NCBI GenBank assembly: GCA_019155205.2
Contig: JAHNZQ020003147.1
Location: 307,077-371,076, forward strand
Source: Gracilaria vermiculophylla
Taxonomy: Eukaryota; Rhodophyta; Florideophyceae; Gracilariales; Gracilariaceae
DNA length: 64,000 nucleotides
Direction: 5' to 3'
In this document: positions 1 to 11,473 of the stretch, piece after piece
Layout: every line of letters begins with the position of its first letter
Position numbering within the stretch: the stretch's first letter is position 1
Translations under genes and position numbers: made by a program
The notes under the pieces: generated by a model
What the model was told of the DNA's origin: nothing
Seen by the model: only the letters and a program-made list of their open reading frames with translations
The model's database searches: none

Positions 1-2319
1 CGCAAGAAATCAGATATCTATCGAGGATTCTCTGAGCTGTTAGAAGATGGATCGATTACCATTTCAACTATTCGTTCTGATCAAGGCTCTGAATATCTGA
101 GCAAGACATTTCAGTCACTGTGCATGTTAAATGATATACGTCAAGAATTCTCATCCGTTGCGACACCTGAAGAAATGGGTTTGGCTGAACGACTCAATCG
201 CACTCTGTTGGAAAAGGTGCGACCTATGCTGCTGGAATCTACGCTCCCGTCTACATTTTGGTCGTTCGCATTGTCCCAAGCCAATTTCCTTTACAACCGA
301 TCTCCCCACTCCTATCTGGACCAGAAAACGCCTTTCTATGCTCGATATGGGCTTTCTGAAAACTATGAAAGGCTGATCCCGTTTGGATGCAGAGTCAATA
401 TCTATGTCCAGAAAGAGAACCGCGACAAGCTCGACAATCCAACCAAGCCTGGAATTATGCTCGGGTACAGCACGAATTCTACAGAACTCCTTGTTCTAGA
501 TTTCGAGTCATCCGACATTATCAAGGCCCCGTCAACTTCTACTTGTAATCCAAAGATGTTTCCCGGCGTCCCAGAAGATATTCTCCAGAAATTCATCATC
601 AAAAAGGAAGGCGTCATTCCTCCTGTAGAAGATGATGATGACGGTTTCTCAGAGGCGCTTGAGAGGAGTTTAGACTCAAGCAAGGTTTTTCTCACCATGA
701 GTGAATCCGTGCCTTTGAATATGCACGATGCATCCAGGAGACCTGATTCAAAGAAGTGGCTGGATGCTATTGAGCTAGAGCTCAAAAGTTTGCATAATTT
801 CAACGCATATGAAGTTGTCAAGTTACCGGTAGAACATCAAGTCGTTTCCGCTCGTTTTGTGTTCACCAAAAAGTTTTCGGAGAAAACTAACTCTGAAAGA
901 TACAAAGCTCGACTTGTTGTAAGAGGCTTTGAGTTCAAAACGAGCTTTGGTGAAACATTTGCACCTACTCCGCATTTGGACACTCTACGTCTTGTCATAT
1001 CTTATTGTGCTTCAATGCACACATCTGGATTCTCTCTCTATTCCATCGACTTCGTGTCTGCATTCTTAAATGCCATCAACGACCCTCACGTATACATTAC
1101 TCCTCCTGATGGAGTCGTGATCAAAGATGGATATTGTTGGAAGCTGAATCGAGCGCTTTATGGAACCGCACGTGCACCGCGACTTTGGCATAAGACACTT
1201 GAAAAGTTTTTACACAAACTTGGATTTCTTCGCTCTGTAGCAGATGCATGTCTATACTACAGGCATACGAAGTGCCTGACAGAGCTTATATTTTTCCACG
1301 TTGATGATTTAATTCTCTGTTCTGTCCCTGAGAATGCCAAGAAATTTCTTGATTGTGTGAAAAAGAAGTTCGAAATCCACGATCTGGGATTTCCTACTGA
1401 AGCATTGGGTATCCAAATTCGTCGAGATCTGTCTGGAATTCACCTATCTACGAGGAGAAGTGAGGATAAGGTAATTGAAGAATTTGAGATGAAAGAGGCT
1501 GCAAGTTTAAGCACTCCGCTACCTCCCGGTCTCAAGCTACCTCCTCTTGCGAATGTACCGGATGCTGTCGTGATTTCGAAGTACAAGAAGTTGCTGGGAA
1601 AACTGCTCTATCTATCAAGGTGTGTGAGGTACGATATTTGCTATGCGGTGAATCTCTTATCAAGGTATTCAACGAACCACAACAAGTCAATATGGTACAA
1701 TATGAAAGGAATACTGCGGTATCTGAAAAACACAAGGCTAGAAATCTCATATGTTTTCAAGAAGGATTCAACCGATCTTGTATCTGATGTAGCCGTTTGG
1801 AGCGACGCCTCTTTTTCTGACGATCTCACGACCAGAAAAAGTACCATCGGATACTTTGTTTTCTGGAACGGATACACAGTTGCATGGAGTTCCTCGAAGA
1901 CTAAAACTGTGGCGCTGAGTACGACCGAGTCTGAGTTTGTTGCAGCTGCTGAAGCCTTGAAGACGGCACTGTACTTGAAGAATGTCAACCAAGAAGTCCT
2001 TCGCTACCCATTTTCCATGAAGCTACTTGAGGATAATCAAAGCTGTATTAAATGGCTGAAGAACCCTACTGGATACCACGCAAAGACCAAGCATCTTGAC
2101 ATACGTTATCATTTCATTAGAGAGATGTACCAAGACAAACTAATGGATATCATCCACGTTTCATCAGGAAAACAATTTGCTGACCTTTTGACAAAATCTC
2201 TTCCTGCTGTCACGCACAAGACATTGCTCAGGATGGTTTCAAGCTTCTCGAGTTCAGGGGGAATGTTGGATGACGAGTTGTTGGTAGAACTCGACAAGGC
2301 TGCATACAGTGGAGTCTAG
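1..2319 (+). mobile_element. Ty1/copia retrotransposon polyprotein, 3' part (integrase, reverse transcriptase, RNase H)
   Basis: The frame is open from base 1 to the TAG at 2317-2319 (772 codons), so the gag, protease and early integrase lie outside the window. The visible integrase has an Asp in RSDQG (codon 27) and a Glu in GLAER (codon 63), separated by 35 residues, the D(35)E spacing of the family. Reverse transcriptase follows, with the first catalytic Asp in SIDFVSAFL (1048-1050) and the HVDD box (1303-1308; usually YVDD). RNase H follows with SDAS (near 1804), TTESE and a C-terminal KHLDIRYHFIRE block. The integrase-before-RT order identifies copia rather than gypsy. No stop or frameshift is visible, so the copy may be young. 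The copia call is near certain. Confidence 0.96.
2251..2263 (+). other. Candidate polypurine tract of the copia element
   Basis: A purine-rich stretch, AGTTCAGGGGGAA, lies directly before a TGTTGGA that looks like the start of a copia 3' LTR. In this family the polypurine tract primes plus-strand DNA synthesis right next to the 3' LTR. It lies inside the last codons of the polyprotein frame. Confidence 0.6.
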
Positions 2320-2541
2320 TAACGTTCCATTTCAATTGGTGAACGGCTATTTTACTGTTTTCTCATTTCTTGCGTACCATTCCAAAGCAGTACTTAAACA
2401 CAGTCTTCTTCGACATCCAATAAACCAGAAGAGAAGACAAGATCATCTGCCTTCTCCTTTACCTCTGTGCAAAAAGGACTCAGCATTGGCGTCTGAGTGG
2501 ATTTCCCAAGGTGATTTCTATCTTCTCTGTATTGTGTTACA
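2264..2541 (+). repeat. Candidate 3' LTR of the copia element
   Basis: The segment begins TGTTGG after the polypurine tract and could end in TTACA at 2537-2541, giving about 278 bp with TG...CA ends. It contains an AATAAA polyadenylation signal at 2419-2424. The 3' boundary is inferred, because the 5' LTR is outside the window and cannot be compared. Helicase homology resumes within a few bases of the proposed end, which is why I place it there. Confidence 0.5.
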
Positions 2542-3206
2542 TTGGGGTTGTGCTCATCAGAGCTCTGGATTTGATCAGAAACTGTGCCATACGTTCTGGG
2601 AATGCAGTGGGACCGATTGTGGTCTTGTCGTACAAGAACCATGCGCTGGATGAGATACTCGGGGATCTCATCGATGCACAGCGACAATGGGAAGGAGGCA
2701 TTATCCGATGCGGGAAAACGGAGGATCGAAGGCTGATAGCATGTGTGGAAAGAAAATATAAGGAAGAGAGGGAAGCACAAAAAGTTTTAACAGAACAAGT
2801 GGCTTGTATGCGCAAAATCAGACGTATCATGAGAGACGTTCGCGTCCTTAGTTCAGCGTTTGCTGATGAAACCGGCGTGTCATTGCATTCCTGGTCTTCA
2901 ACTTGGAAGTGTGAAAATGGTAACAAGCTTGAGATTGTTACACGATGGGTTCTACATATCCTTCAGTTTCACAAGCAGATTGAAGAAGTGAAAGAAGAAA
3001 TCGATAGTGTTCAAGCGTACAATTTGCTGCTGAAGTTGAGCATGCTTCAAGATTCTGATGAAAATCAACCACCAATGTATGACATAAATATGATGCAATT
3101 ACTGCCACAACTTCGAGAGGGTACTCAGCATTGGTCCAATGGTCAGAAAAATGTACCGTTCTTCTTGCTGGACAAATGGTTGGCCGGGGAGAAGCCTCCT
3201 CCGCGA

Positions 3207-4160
3207 TGCGCAGAGAATGGATGCATGTTTACCAGTGACAGACCTGGAGCCTTTTGTAGAGAGGCACATAGTTGTCTATCTCAAAGCTGCACCAATCGCC
3301 GGGTGAATGAAATAGCATTTTGCGGCGATCATTGTTGCAAGTATGAAGGGTCGATCTGCAAGAGAGCGAGGATGGTTGAAGCCCATATCTGCAAACAGCA
3401 TGCCTGCATCTATTGCTTGAAGCACAACATTATTCCCGTCCAACCGAGAATCGAAATAGCTTGTAAGGATCATTCATGCAGAGACGAGAAATGTAATGAG
3501 GAATATATCTCTTCAGTGTTACCGTTCTGCAAGAATCATAGTTGTCGGCTTTGTGTTCATTTGGCTCGTTCGAATCCAGACCGTGTGGAATCTGTGCATC
3601 GAGTGGCAGCTTATCACTATTGTGTGGAACATAAATGCTCTGTACAGGATTGTGGCGAGATTCGAGATCTACAGGCCACATATCAAGACTATTGCTTGCA
3701 TCACGGGTGTGTCGCATGCGAGGGAAAACGTCAAATTGTTGATCTTCAGATGCCCGAGTCCGGTTTGTGTGCAGATCATCGTTGCTCAATCGTTTTACAT
3801 GGAAAACTTTGCGCTTCATTGAGAGAAGAGAACTCCCGGTTTTGTGTAGCGCACACATGCCGCCTCTGTCGCAAAGAGGGATTACCTTTAGACAGACCGG
3901 CATTGGACACAGAGCCTCGCAATGCCTGCTATCAACATCGCCTATGTGCGTATTTGTCTTTCGAAGGAGACACATGCAACGAAGAAGTATCTACATCGAA
4001 CATCATGTACTGCGAAAAGCACCTGGAAAGGAGCGCAAATGGGAGGGATTACGGAACCACAACCAAACGAAGGCAATGTGAAGGTACTAACAAGAAGGGA
4101 AAGAGGTGCGGGGCGAATGGAGTGTCGGTGAAGTTTCCGTTCTATTGCATGGCCCACGAA
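3207..4160 (+). other. Tandem Cys/His zinc-binding-like repeat array inside the helicase
   Basis: About ten repeats with the core C-x2-H-x-C followed 2-9 residues later by another Cys (examples: FCKNHSCRLC, ICKQHACIYC, FCVAHTCRLC) recur every 25-40 residues. The array ends with a CEGTNKKGKRC...FYCMAH unit. The spacing of Cys and His implies metal binding. The array sits where the helicase 1B-type insertion would lie, between motifs Ia and II. Confidence 0.8.
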
Positions 4161-4169
4161 AATCAGAGA

Positions 4170-4300
4170 CCCATCTCGGAATCAGAAACGGAATCAGAAT
4201 CAGAGTCAGAACCAGAGTCAGAACCAGAGTCAGAATCAGAATCAGAATCAGAGTTGGGATCGGAATTGGAATCGGGATTACAATCAGGATCAAAATCAAA
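4170..4300 (+). repeat. Ser-Glu hexanucleotide repeat
   Basis: Degenerate repeats of TCAGAA/TCAGAG encode a run of alternating Ser, Glu and Pro residues in the helicase. It is an in-frame microsatellite forming an acidic disordered linker. Confidence 0.85.
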
Positions 4301-7300
4301 ACAAAGGGACTTTCATCCTAATCGGGAAGAGCAAACACTCGCTGATGGCTCTATCCAAGATTTAGATATTACAAAGCAAATAGAGAAAGGAAAAGAGGAT
4401 TCAGAGTCAACCGAAGAACCGCGAGAAAGTGAGGAAGACGCAAACAAAAAAAAACAATTAGATCACCCTGCTGTTGAAGCATCGTCGATAACGGGATTAA
4501 GTCGATCAAGCTATAATCAATCAGTTGAGAAAACAGGACCTGTCAAGTCCGGGACTGATTACACCGAGGATATCGTAATTAGTGAAGATAAGCGCAATTC
4601 TCATGCGGTTGAAGCGGACAGAAAATTTGTGTTGCCTTCCTCCACTACTGAGGATAAAGTCAGATACACTGAAAATGCTAAGAAGCCCTTAATTACTAAT
4701 GAAACTGGGCCTAGACCAGAGGTGCTGAAAAGTCCTGTACCACACGTTGTTGGTAATGAGCTGAAAGCAGATCATGTCAGAATGACTCAGGGTGAATTAG
4801 ATGTATCTCCAACTGATTCAGAACTATCTGAAGAAGATTTACCTGATCAAATACGACATCTTCAAGAAATTGTCGATATCGAATCTGCTTCTGGGTCAAG
4901 TTCTGATGAAGATGTCGCTGCCGTTTCATCATCACTGGAAGGAAGGTCGCCACTGGAAGGTTGTCAAAACGAAAACTCGTCGCTTGCTCCCGTTGACTGG
5001 CATTGGGACCAGCTTCCAGTTGAGCGCTGAAGATATGTCTCATCTTTTCTCGTAGATGTTCTACCCCATATATCAAAGTTAGCGGAGGCTGCAGATGGGT
5101 TCGTTGATTGCTCAAGGCGGCGACTGTCAGAGGCTGCAGCTTACTCGTTCAAGAAGGCCAAAGTGGTTGGAGCCACCGTTATTGGCGCTACACGACGTCT
5201 GCATGCGTTGCGGGCTTCAGAACCATTTGCAATGATCGTTGAAGAAGCATGCGAGGTGCTGGAACCCACCCTTCTCTCGGTACTCTCTGTACGTTCCCTT
5301 CGAAAACTTGAACTAATCGGTGATCACAGGCAGCTTCCTGCCTATATTCAGCCATGTTGGTTCTCCATACAATCGGCAAACCCTTCCCTAAAGATTTCCC
5401 TCTTTGAGAGACTAGTGGTCAATGATCCATCCGCATGTACTGTGCTTAACGTTCAACGTCGAATGCGTCCGTTCATATGTGACTTGACTCGAAGTGAATA
5501 TGAAGACTTGGTTCATATCGAAGACCATGAATCCACAAAATCTAGACTTATTGGTGACAAGCTTGGATCCTTCGCTTTTAATGCTGCAAAATGGAAATCT
5601 GAAGAAAGAGGTGTATGGGCGGGAAAGGGCTGTATCGTGCCCGGAGTGAAACCACAAGTGTTCTTCTGGGACCTTAAAACGAAAGAAGGACGCGCAGCTG
5701 TTGGACTCTCCAAGTGCAATAACGGCGAAGCAGAGGCATGTGCTGCTCTTGCTCGTTGGCTTCTGTATTGTGGGGTGCCTCCGGGCTCAATCACGATCAT
5801 CACCCCCTACAAGGGTCAGAAGCTTACAATAACTCGGCAGCTCAAAAGTAGTTCAAATCAGGGAATCAAGAACATCTTTGTCTCTACCGTGGACCGTTAT
5901 CAAGGAGATGAGAATGATATTGTGATTTTGTCGCTCGTTAGTACCAAACCTGGGAATATGTTTGTAGCTCTACGAAATCGTTTTATTGTATCGTTATCCC
6001 GTGCTCGAATAGCAATGTATGTCATTGGTTCCTCGGAAGCTGTTGCTAAGGATGCAAAAGGTCGGGAAGGTCCTTCCCATTGGTGTCGCCTTCTTCAAAA
6101 TCTTCGGGGAGGCGTGGAGAATAACGAAGATCTCCTCAAAAACACGACGGAGGCCGCCGTGAACATTGGTTCAGAGCTCCCTATTTGTTGCCCAAGGCAT
6201 GTTGAAGTCAGTAGAGACATCAAAACTGCAGCCGAGTTTCCAACTGGAACCAAAGATTTCAAGACATTTTGCACACTACCGTGTAGCTTCACTTTGCCAT
6301 GGTGCGGCCACTTGTGTGGCTTACAATGCCATTCATTGACGGAAGAATCGCACAGATCCAAGTGTCTATCTGCAGTTTCGAGGCCATGTGAGATTCATGC
6401 GGATATTCCACTACTGTGCCACGAGGTTAAAGAAAATGCAACAGATTTGGCAAATCTTGTCTCCGCCTTGCTCAGTTATCGTTGTGATATTGTTGTGCCA
6501 TTCCTTCGCACTGAATGTCCGCATTCAGTGATGCTCAAGTGTCATGAATATCAAACGGTGGCCACTGGAAATAGTCAACTGGCGGACTGTGCAGCGCCGG
6601 TTGACGACTACGTGAATCCCTCTTGTGGTCATAAAAGAAAGAATATAACCTGCCACAATCGACGCAAGTTTGAGATAGAGGCACCGCCGTGTACAGTGCC
6701 CGTGATCCATGAACGACGATGTGGATGCAAAATACGAATGACTTGTCAAAACAGCATTAAGGAGCTTTCTTTCGACATGCCACCAAAATGTCTTGGAGCT
6801 GTGGCGAAGCCACGCCCTCGCTGCTCCCACACATTATCTTCTCGATGCTATGAAGCATCGGCGCTTCGCAAGTTTTGGTCTGAACAGGAAGGTGAAGCCA
6901 TTTCAGTTTCTTCACTTACTGTTCGGCACGGGGTACATTACGGTCCGTCGGAAACGGAGATAGGCAGAATGTACAATATCTTCGCGGAACGAGATTTTCC
7001 GTTGTGTCTCATCAAAACAGCATATCAAAGGTCATGTGGGCATACGATGATGGTTCGCTGTGAAGACGCATTTCAGTTGGCAAAGGGTTTCTCCAAGGAG
7101 GACTTATGTTGCGAAGAAGTACTACAAATTAGTCCATTATGCGGACATGAAATCAAAGCGGCATGCCATTTGAAAGGCATGATTGAAAGTCAGCCTCCGT
7201 CCGTGTTTGTCACACGTCCCGACGAAACAGGTAGCATTGAGACGATTGCTGATGAGAATGCGATAGAAAGTGCATCGCAACCAAACCCTGGTGTCAAGAA

Positions 7301-9995
7301 ATTGAGTGGACTGTGTAAGGGCTCTTTTGTGGTAGCACGAAAATGCGGACACAGGACCAGAACGCTGCATTGCAGCGAGCTTCACTCTTTGCTCAACTCA
7401 AAAAAACTCCCTCCGTGTGAAGAGAAAGTGAAAGTGAAAATGTCATGTGGACACTTTTACACCACAGCTTGTCATCGTCAAGGGGAACCGTATCCTGAAT
7501 GCAATGAACCTGTCGCAGAGATGTTCACGTACTTCACATGCAAGCAACAACACAGCGTTCGGCCTGGAGTGTGTAAGGAACTTCAACGATTACGATCTCT
7601 GGAAAACCCTCAGTGCCCAATCGTCGTAAGAAGCAGCCGCTCTCGCTGCTCCCACGAAACGGAAATACAGTGTCATCTGGAAAAGCTAATCTCAAACAAA
7701 TTTGCAGGATGTCGAATTGACAAAAATGATCCTGTCGTCAAGGCTGGTGTTGGATACTGCGAACCTGCCGTAGGGGTTAATCCGTGCAATGAACCAATCA
7801 CCTACAGGAGGCAATGTGGGCATGAAGAACCAGATATACCATGCCGTCGCGCATTTGAATGGGCTGCGAATCCGGACTTAGCTCCACCATGTCGCGTAAT
7901 TGTGGAAGTCATTTCTCCTCTTTGCCAGCATGCGTTAAACATCGAGTGTGCTCTTTCCGAAGCAATTCTTTCCCTTCATCCGTGGGACAACTCTCCCCCG
8001 TCAAGAGTTGCAGTGGCTTTTGACGGTCGCAATGAATTCACAAGCCCTGTTGTTGTTCAGGGGAAAAAGGAACCGCATCGAATTTCTGACACTCGCTTAC
8101 CTGACTGTCGGTTTACGACGCGTCTTCAGAGGGTTTGTGGACATGAAGAAGATGTGAAGTGCAGACAAATATTTTCTGCTTTGGATTCATGTTGCGAGCA
8201 ATCTGAATTGGTCACTTGTGAAGAATGCGGGCACAATGCATCCGTGCCATGCCACATGATTGGAAATGAACAATATCCCTATCTTTGCCAGGCCATTGTT
8301 GAAAGAAAGTGCTCCACGTGCAACATCAATTTCACAAAAGTTGAGTGTTTCAAGAAAATAGCAAACTGCGGCCATAATGTTTCTGGAAAGCTCCCATGCG
8401 GACATCCGGTCTCATGGATATGTGGCGATGAAGATCCTCGACAAGGGTTTACGAAGGAAATGTGTTTGTTCTGCCTGCACGATATTTACAATAGAGCATT
8501 GAATGATGCTCAAATGATGGAACAGCAGAAGGAAAGTTCTAATTCGATCCAAACCCACGCTGCTGGTCCACCTAACGAATCACATGGCTTCGATAGCAAG
8601 TTATTATTGGAAAAACTCATTGCCCGCGCAATAGACACATTAACTACATCAAGTATAATTCAATCGGAGAAACTTGGACCTATTAATGAGCAGGCGTTGA
8701 TATCAGCTCTAATCAACATGTTAAACTGTCAAATCAACATACTTTTGGAAGCTATGCAAAGTGGGGAGATATCAGCCAAAGAGCTTGACTTGCAGGCGCC
8801 GCCAAATCTGTCGGATGCGTTGAACTCGTACGACATAGTGTTTATGAATTTGTCAGAAAATGAGTCTCCGACGGAATGTTTCAGACACAGGAATTGCCAG
8901 TACGGATACGGTACGACTGCGTCTATCTTGTGTGATGAAGCAATTGCTGCGAGTTACTGTGAACGTGAAGCATGTACTTCACTCACGATAAGTGTGGCAG
9001 CGGTTTTTAAAGTGCGAGGTTTGGAAAATGCAAGCCCTTTCCGTCCACCAAAAGAAGAACTGGAAAACAGGGAAAAGAAGGTGAAGTCTTTATTTAAGAA
9101 GGCCAGACAGAAATCACGTGAAAAGGTTTTACATGGGTATGATCATGCGCAACCGGTAGGTAATCCGGGTAAACGTGTGTACTGGGTTGCTGAAGCGATT
9201 TTGCCCATCTTAAAAATGGAGGTACAACCCATGCGATGGTGTGGAATCTGTCTGGAAGAGACGTTGCCCGTGAAGGGTTGGTGCTGTCCGGAGGATCATT
9301 TCTATTGCCGAGAATGTTTTAATGGTCTTGTGCAAGCAGCCAAAGCGCTCGATGCACTTTCACGGACTTGTAATGCAAATGGATATGTGCTGTGTCAATA
9401 TGATGGATGCTCAGCAGCATTTGACTGTTTGCAGCTAATGAGACAAAAGCATGACGCAGATGAAGAGGAAGTGAGCAAAGTGATGAAGTCGTTGCAAAGG
9501 CTACGGATGGAGCGGCACACTACTCAAGAGGTACAGAGAGCGCTGCTGCAACAGAAGCAACAATTGGAAGCCGAGTTCACTCGAATTCAGCAGATAAAGG
9601 ATATGACGGAACGCGAGGCTGAAATGCTGAAGCTGACGATTACCGATGAGATTTTGACACTACGATGCCCGCAAACGAAGTGTCGAGTGGCATTCATGGA
9701 TTTTGAGGGATGCTTTGCTCTTTATTGTTGCAACGCACAGTGTAGGACTTCGTTTTGTGCGTGGTGTCTGAAACACGACAATAAGCGGGAAATACATGCA
9801 CATGTTGTGAACTGTGCAGAGCGCTTGACCGACTCGGTGTACAACTCGATGGAGGTTTTCAACACGCATCATCAGCGGAGAAGGGCGCGGCTTATTCGCG
9901 AGACTCTGAGGCGGCATAGCAAGGAGGTGAGGAAGCGCACGCTGGAGCTACTTGAGCGAGAGCTGAGAGACCTTGGCATCACGGTTAAGATGTAG

Positions 9996-10426
9996 GGACG
10001 AGAAGCGGCCGATCGCCGGGGCCATGCACAGGGCACGAAGCGGGAGATGTTGAGCGAGCCGGGCGCGCGCTGACGTGTCACACGGCGCAGCGCGCGCGCG
10101 CTCGCAGGAGGCGGATTGACGCGGCGTCCGGCCGCTGCTGTGCCGTCGTCATTGGACGCGCTGCGGAGGCGCGTGCTATTGCAGCGCCATGGCGGCGGAC
10201 CAGCACCGTGCCGAGTCGTCGCATGTGCGCGGGCACATGGCGCGTCAGCGTCTGCTCCCCGACGCCCCTCCCTCCAGTCGCCCTCCTCTCGCGTTTGGCT
10301 TACTGCCCAAGTCGCGTGCAGAAACTTTGTTCTGCTTTTTCTGTGCACCCCACGAACGTCGCCTCCTCCACCCCCACACCCCGTAGCGACTCTTGTCTCG
10401 TCCCACTCCGCGCGCCCCTCCCCACC
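9996..10426 (+). promoter_or_regulatory. Spacer and 5' leader of the sigma-factor gene
   Basis: This 431-bp stretch has GC-rich sequence with many CGCG steps, then a strongly pyrimidine-rich leader (about 10250-10420). I see no separate gene. An in-frame GTG at 10208 extends the downstream frame, but the first ATG in good context is at 10427. Confidence 0.5.
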
Positions 10427-11473
10427 ATGCGCTCGGTGCTTCCGCTGTTTGCGCCGCTCGCCGTCGCTGGCCCCCCAGCGCCCAGACCCCGCCCATCCGC
10501 TACGCGCCGCCCGCGCGCCCCTTCCTCGCGCCGCCCGCCCCCACCGCAACCCTCGCTCCTTCTCACCGCTAATCTCCCGCACCTTCACGCCGCCAGAAAG
10601 CACCTTCGCCGAAACAGCCGCGCCGAGCCGCACAACCACGCCGTCATCCTGCACGCCAACCAGCGCAACCCCCTGCCGCCCGCGCACTGGACGCGCATCG
10701 TCGAAGAGCGCAACGAGCTCGTCATCAAGTGGCTGTGGCTTGTCGGCGCCGTCGCCCGCAAGTCGCACCAGATTTTCATCTCCGCCTTCCCGGAGGCCGA
10801 GCCCGTCATCTCCTTCTCCGATTTGGTTCAGGAGGGCGTGTTCGGTCTCATCACCGCCGTTGAGCGATGGGACGCCGCCAAAAGTCAGCCGTTCGACACC
10901 TATGCCTTCTACACCGTTAAGTACTCCATCCTGCGAGCCATTCAGAACCAAGCGCGCCCTATCCGCTTGCCTGTGCATGTGCTCAATAAACTGTCAAAGA
11001 TCCGTACCGTGCGCCACGAGCTGCAGCTTACACACGGCAGAGACGTCAGCGTTTCGGAAGTGGCCCGCCTCGCCGGCGTCGATCTCAAGGCCGCGCAGCT
11101 GTATCTCGAACGGAGCCGCGCCACGCTCAGCATCGACATCCCCGTAAAGCGCCAAAACTCCAAGCCCGACGACGCCCCTCCGCTCCGCGACTTCCTCGTC
11201 GACCATTCCGTCGACGTGTCGCGACAAGTAGAGCGCCAGTGCACCAGGGAGGCCGTCGCCGAACTCATCCGGAGCTCCGAACTGGAGGAGCTGGAGCGCA
11301 GCGTGCTGTGGCTGAAGTACGGGCTGGGTGATGGCGTCGAGCGACTGCGCACGGAGGTCAGCCGCATTCTTGACGTGCGCGTGCACACCGTCAAGCGCGC
11401 CGAGTTCAGCGCCTTGAAAAAGTTGCGCGAAGTTGTCTCCGACGATTTGTCAAGCTGGGCTGGGCTGATGTAA
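10427..11473 (+). CDS. Plastid RNA polymerase sigma-70 family factor
   Basis: The 348-residue protein directs the bacterial-type plastid RNA polymerase to promoters. The ATG at 10427 sits in a CACCATGC context and opens an Arg/Pro/Ser-rich, acid-poor stretch of about 70 residues typical of a transit peptide. Sigma region 2 is clear: FSDLVQEGVFGL, FDTYAFYTVKYSILRAI and QARPIRLPVHV (about 10820-10985). Region 3 follows (SVSEVARLAGVDLKAAQLYL), and region 4 is at about 11290-11445. The region 4 recognition helix reads VHTVKRAEFSALKKLR, diverged from the usual VRQIE. It is intron-free. Family call is secure; plastid location is inferred from the leader and from nuclear context. Confidence 0.93.
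   Translation: MRSVLPLFAPLAVAGPPAPRPRPSATRRPRAPSSRRPPPPQPSLLLTANLPHLHAARKHLRRNSRAEPHNHAVILHANQRNPLPPAHWTRIVEERNELVIKWLWLVGAVARKSHQIFISAFPEAEPVISFSDLVQEGVFGLITAVERWDAAKSQPFDTYAFYTVKYSILRAIQNQARPIRLPVHVLNKLSKIRTVRHELQLTHGRDVSVSEVARLAGVDLKAAQLYLERSRATLSIDIPVKRQNSKPDDAPPLRDFLVDHSVDVSRQVERQCTREAVAELIRSSELEELERSVLWLKYGLGDGVERLRTEVSRILDVRVHTVKRAEFSALKKLREVVSDDLSSWAGLM

Larger units (their letters stand above)
2542..9995 (+). pseudogene. ZNFX1/NFX1-type superfamily 1 helicase, 5'-truncated by the copia element and with an in-frame TGA
   Basis: Homology starts just after where the Walker A GKT should be (YIGVVLIRAL, then the motif Ia-like VVLSYKNHALDE). One frame runs to 9995 (about 2,480 codons), broken only by TGA at 5028-5030. 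Between motifs Ia and II lies a Cys/His array (about 3207-4160) and a Ser/Glu repeat (about 4170-4300). Then come motif II MIVEEACEVLE, motif III IGDHRQLP, STVDRYQGDE and the motif VI SLSRAR. A long NFX1-like Cys/His zone follows (about 6180-8470). The C-terminus has a RING-like CGIC...C set (about 9240-9330) and an IBR-like C-x4-C set (about 9660-9840). Relatives are RNA-directed antiviral or silencing helicases. TGA 5028 could instead lie in a 303-nt in-frame intron (4753-5055). The missing Walker A suggests this copy is non-functional. Confidence 0.8.

Noticed and set aside
5028..5030. TGA as a selenocysteine codon in the helicase
   Set aside because: No selenoprotein feature is expected in this family and no SECIS element could be identified; nonsense or an intron is simpler.
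9872..10978. 368-codon minus-strand frame over the sigma gene leader
   Set aside because: No motif, and it overlaps the sigma factor coding sequence and the helicase 3' end.
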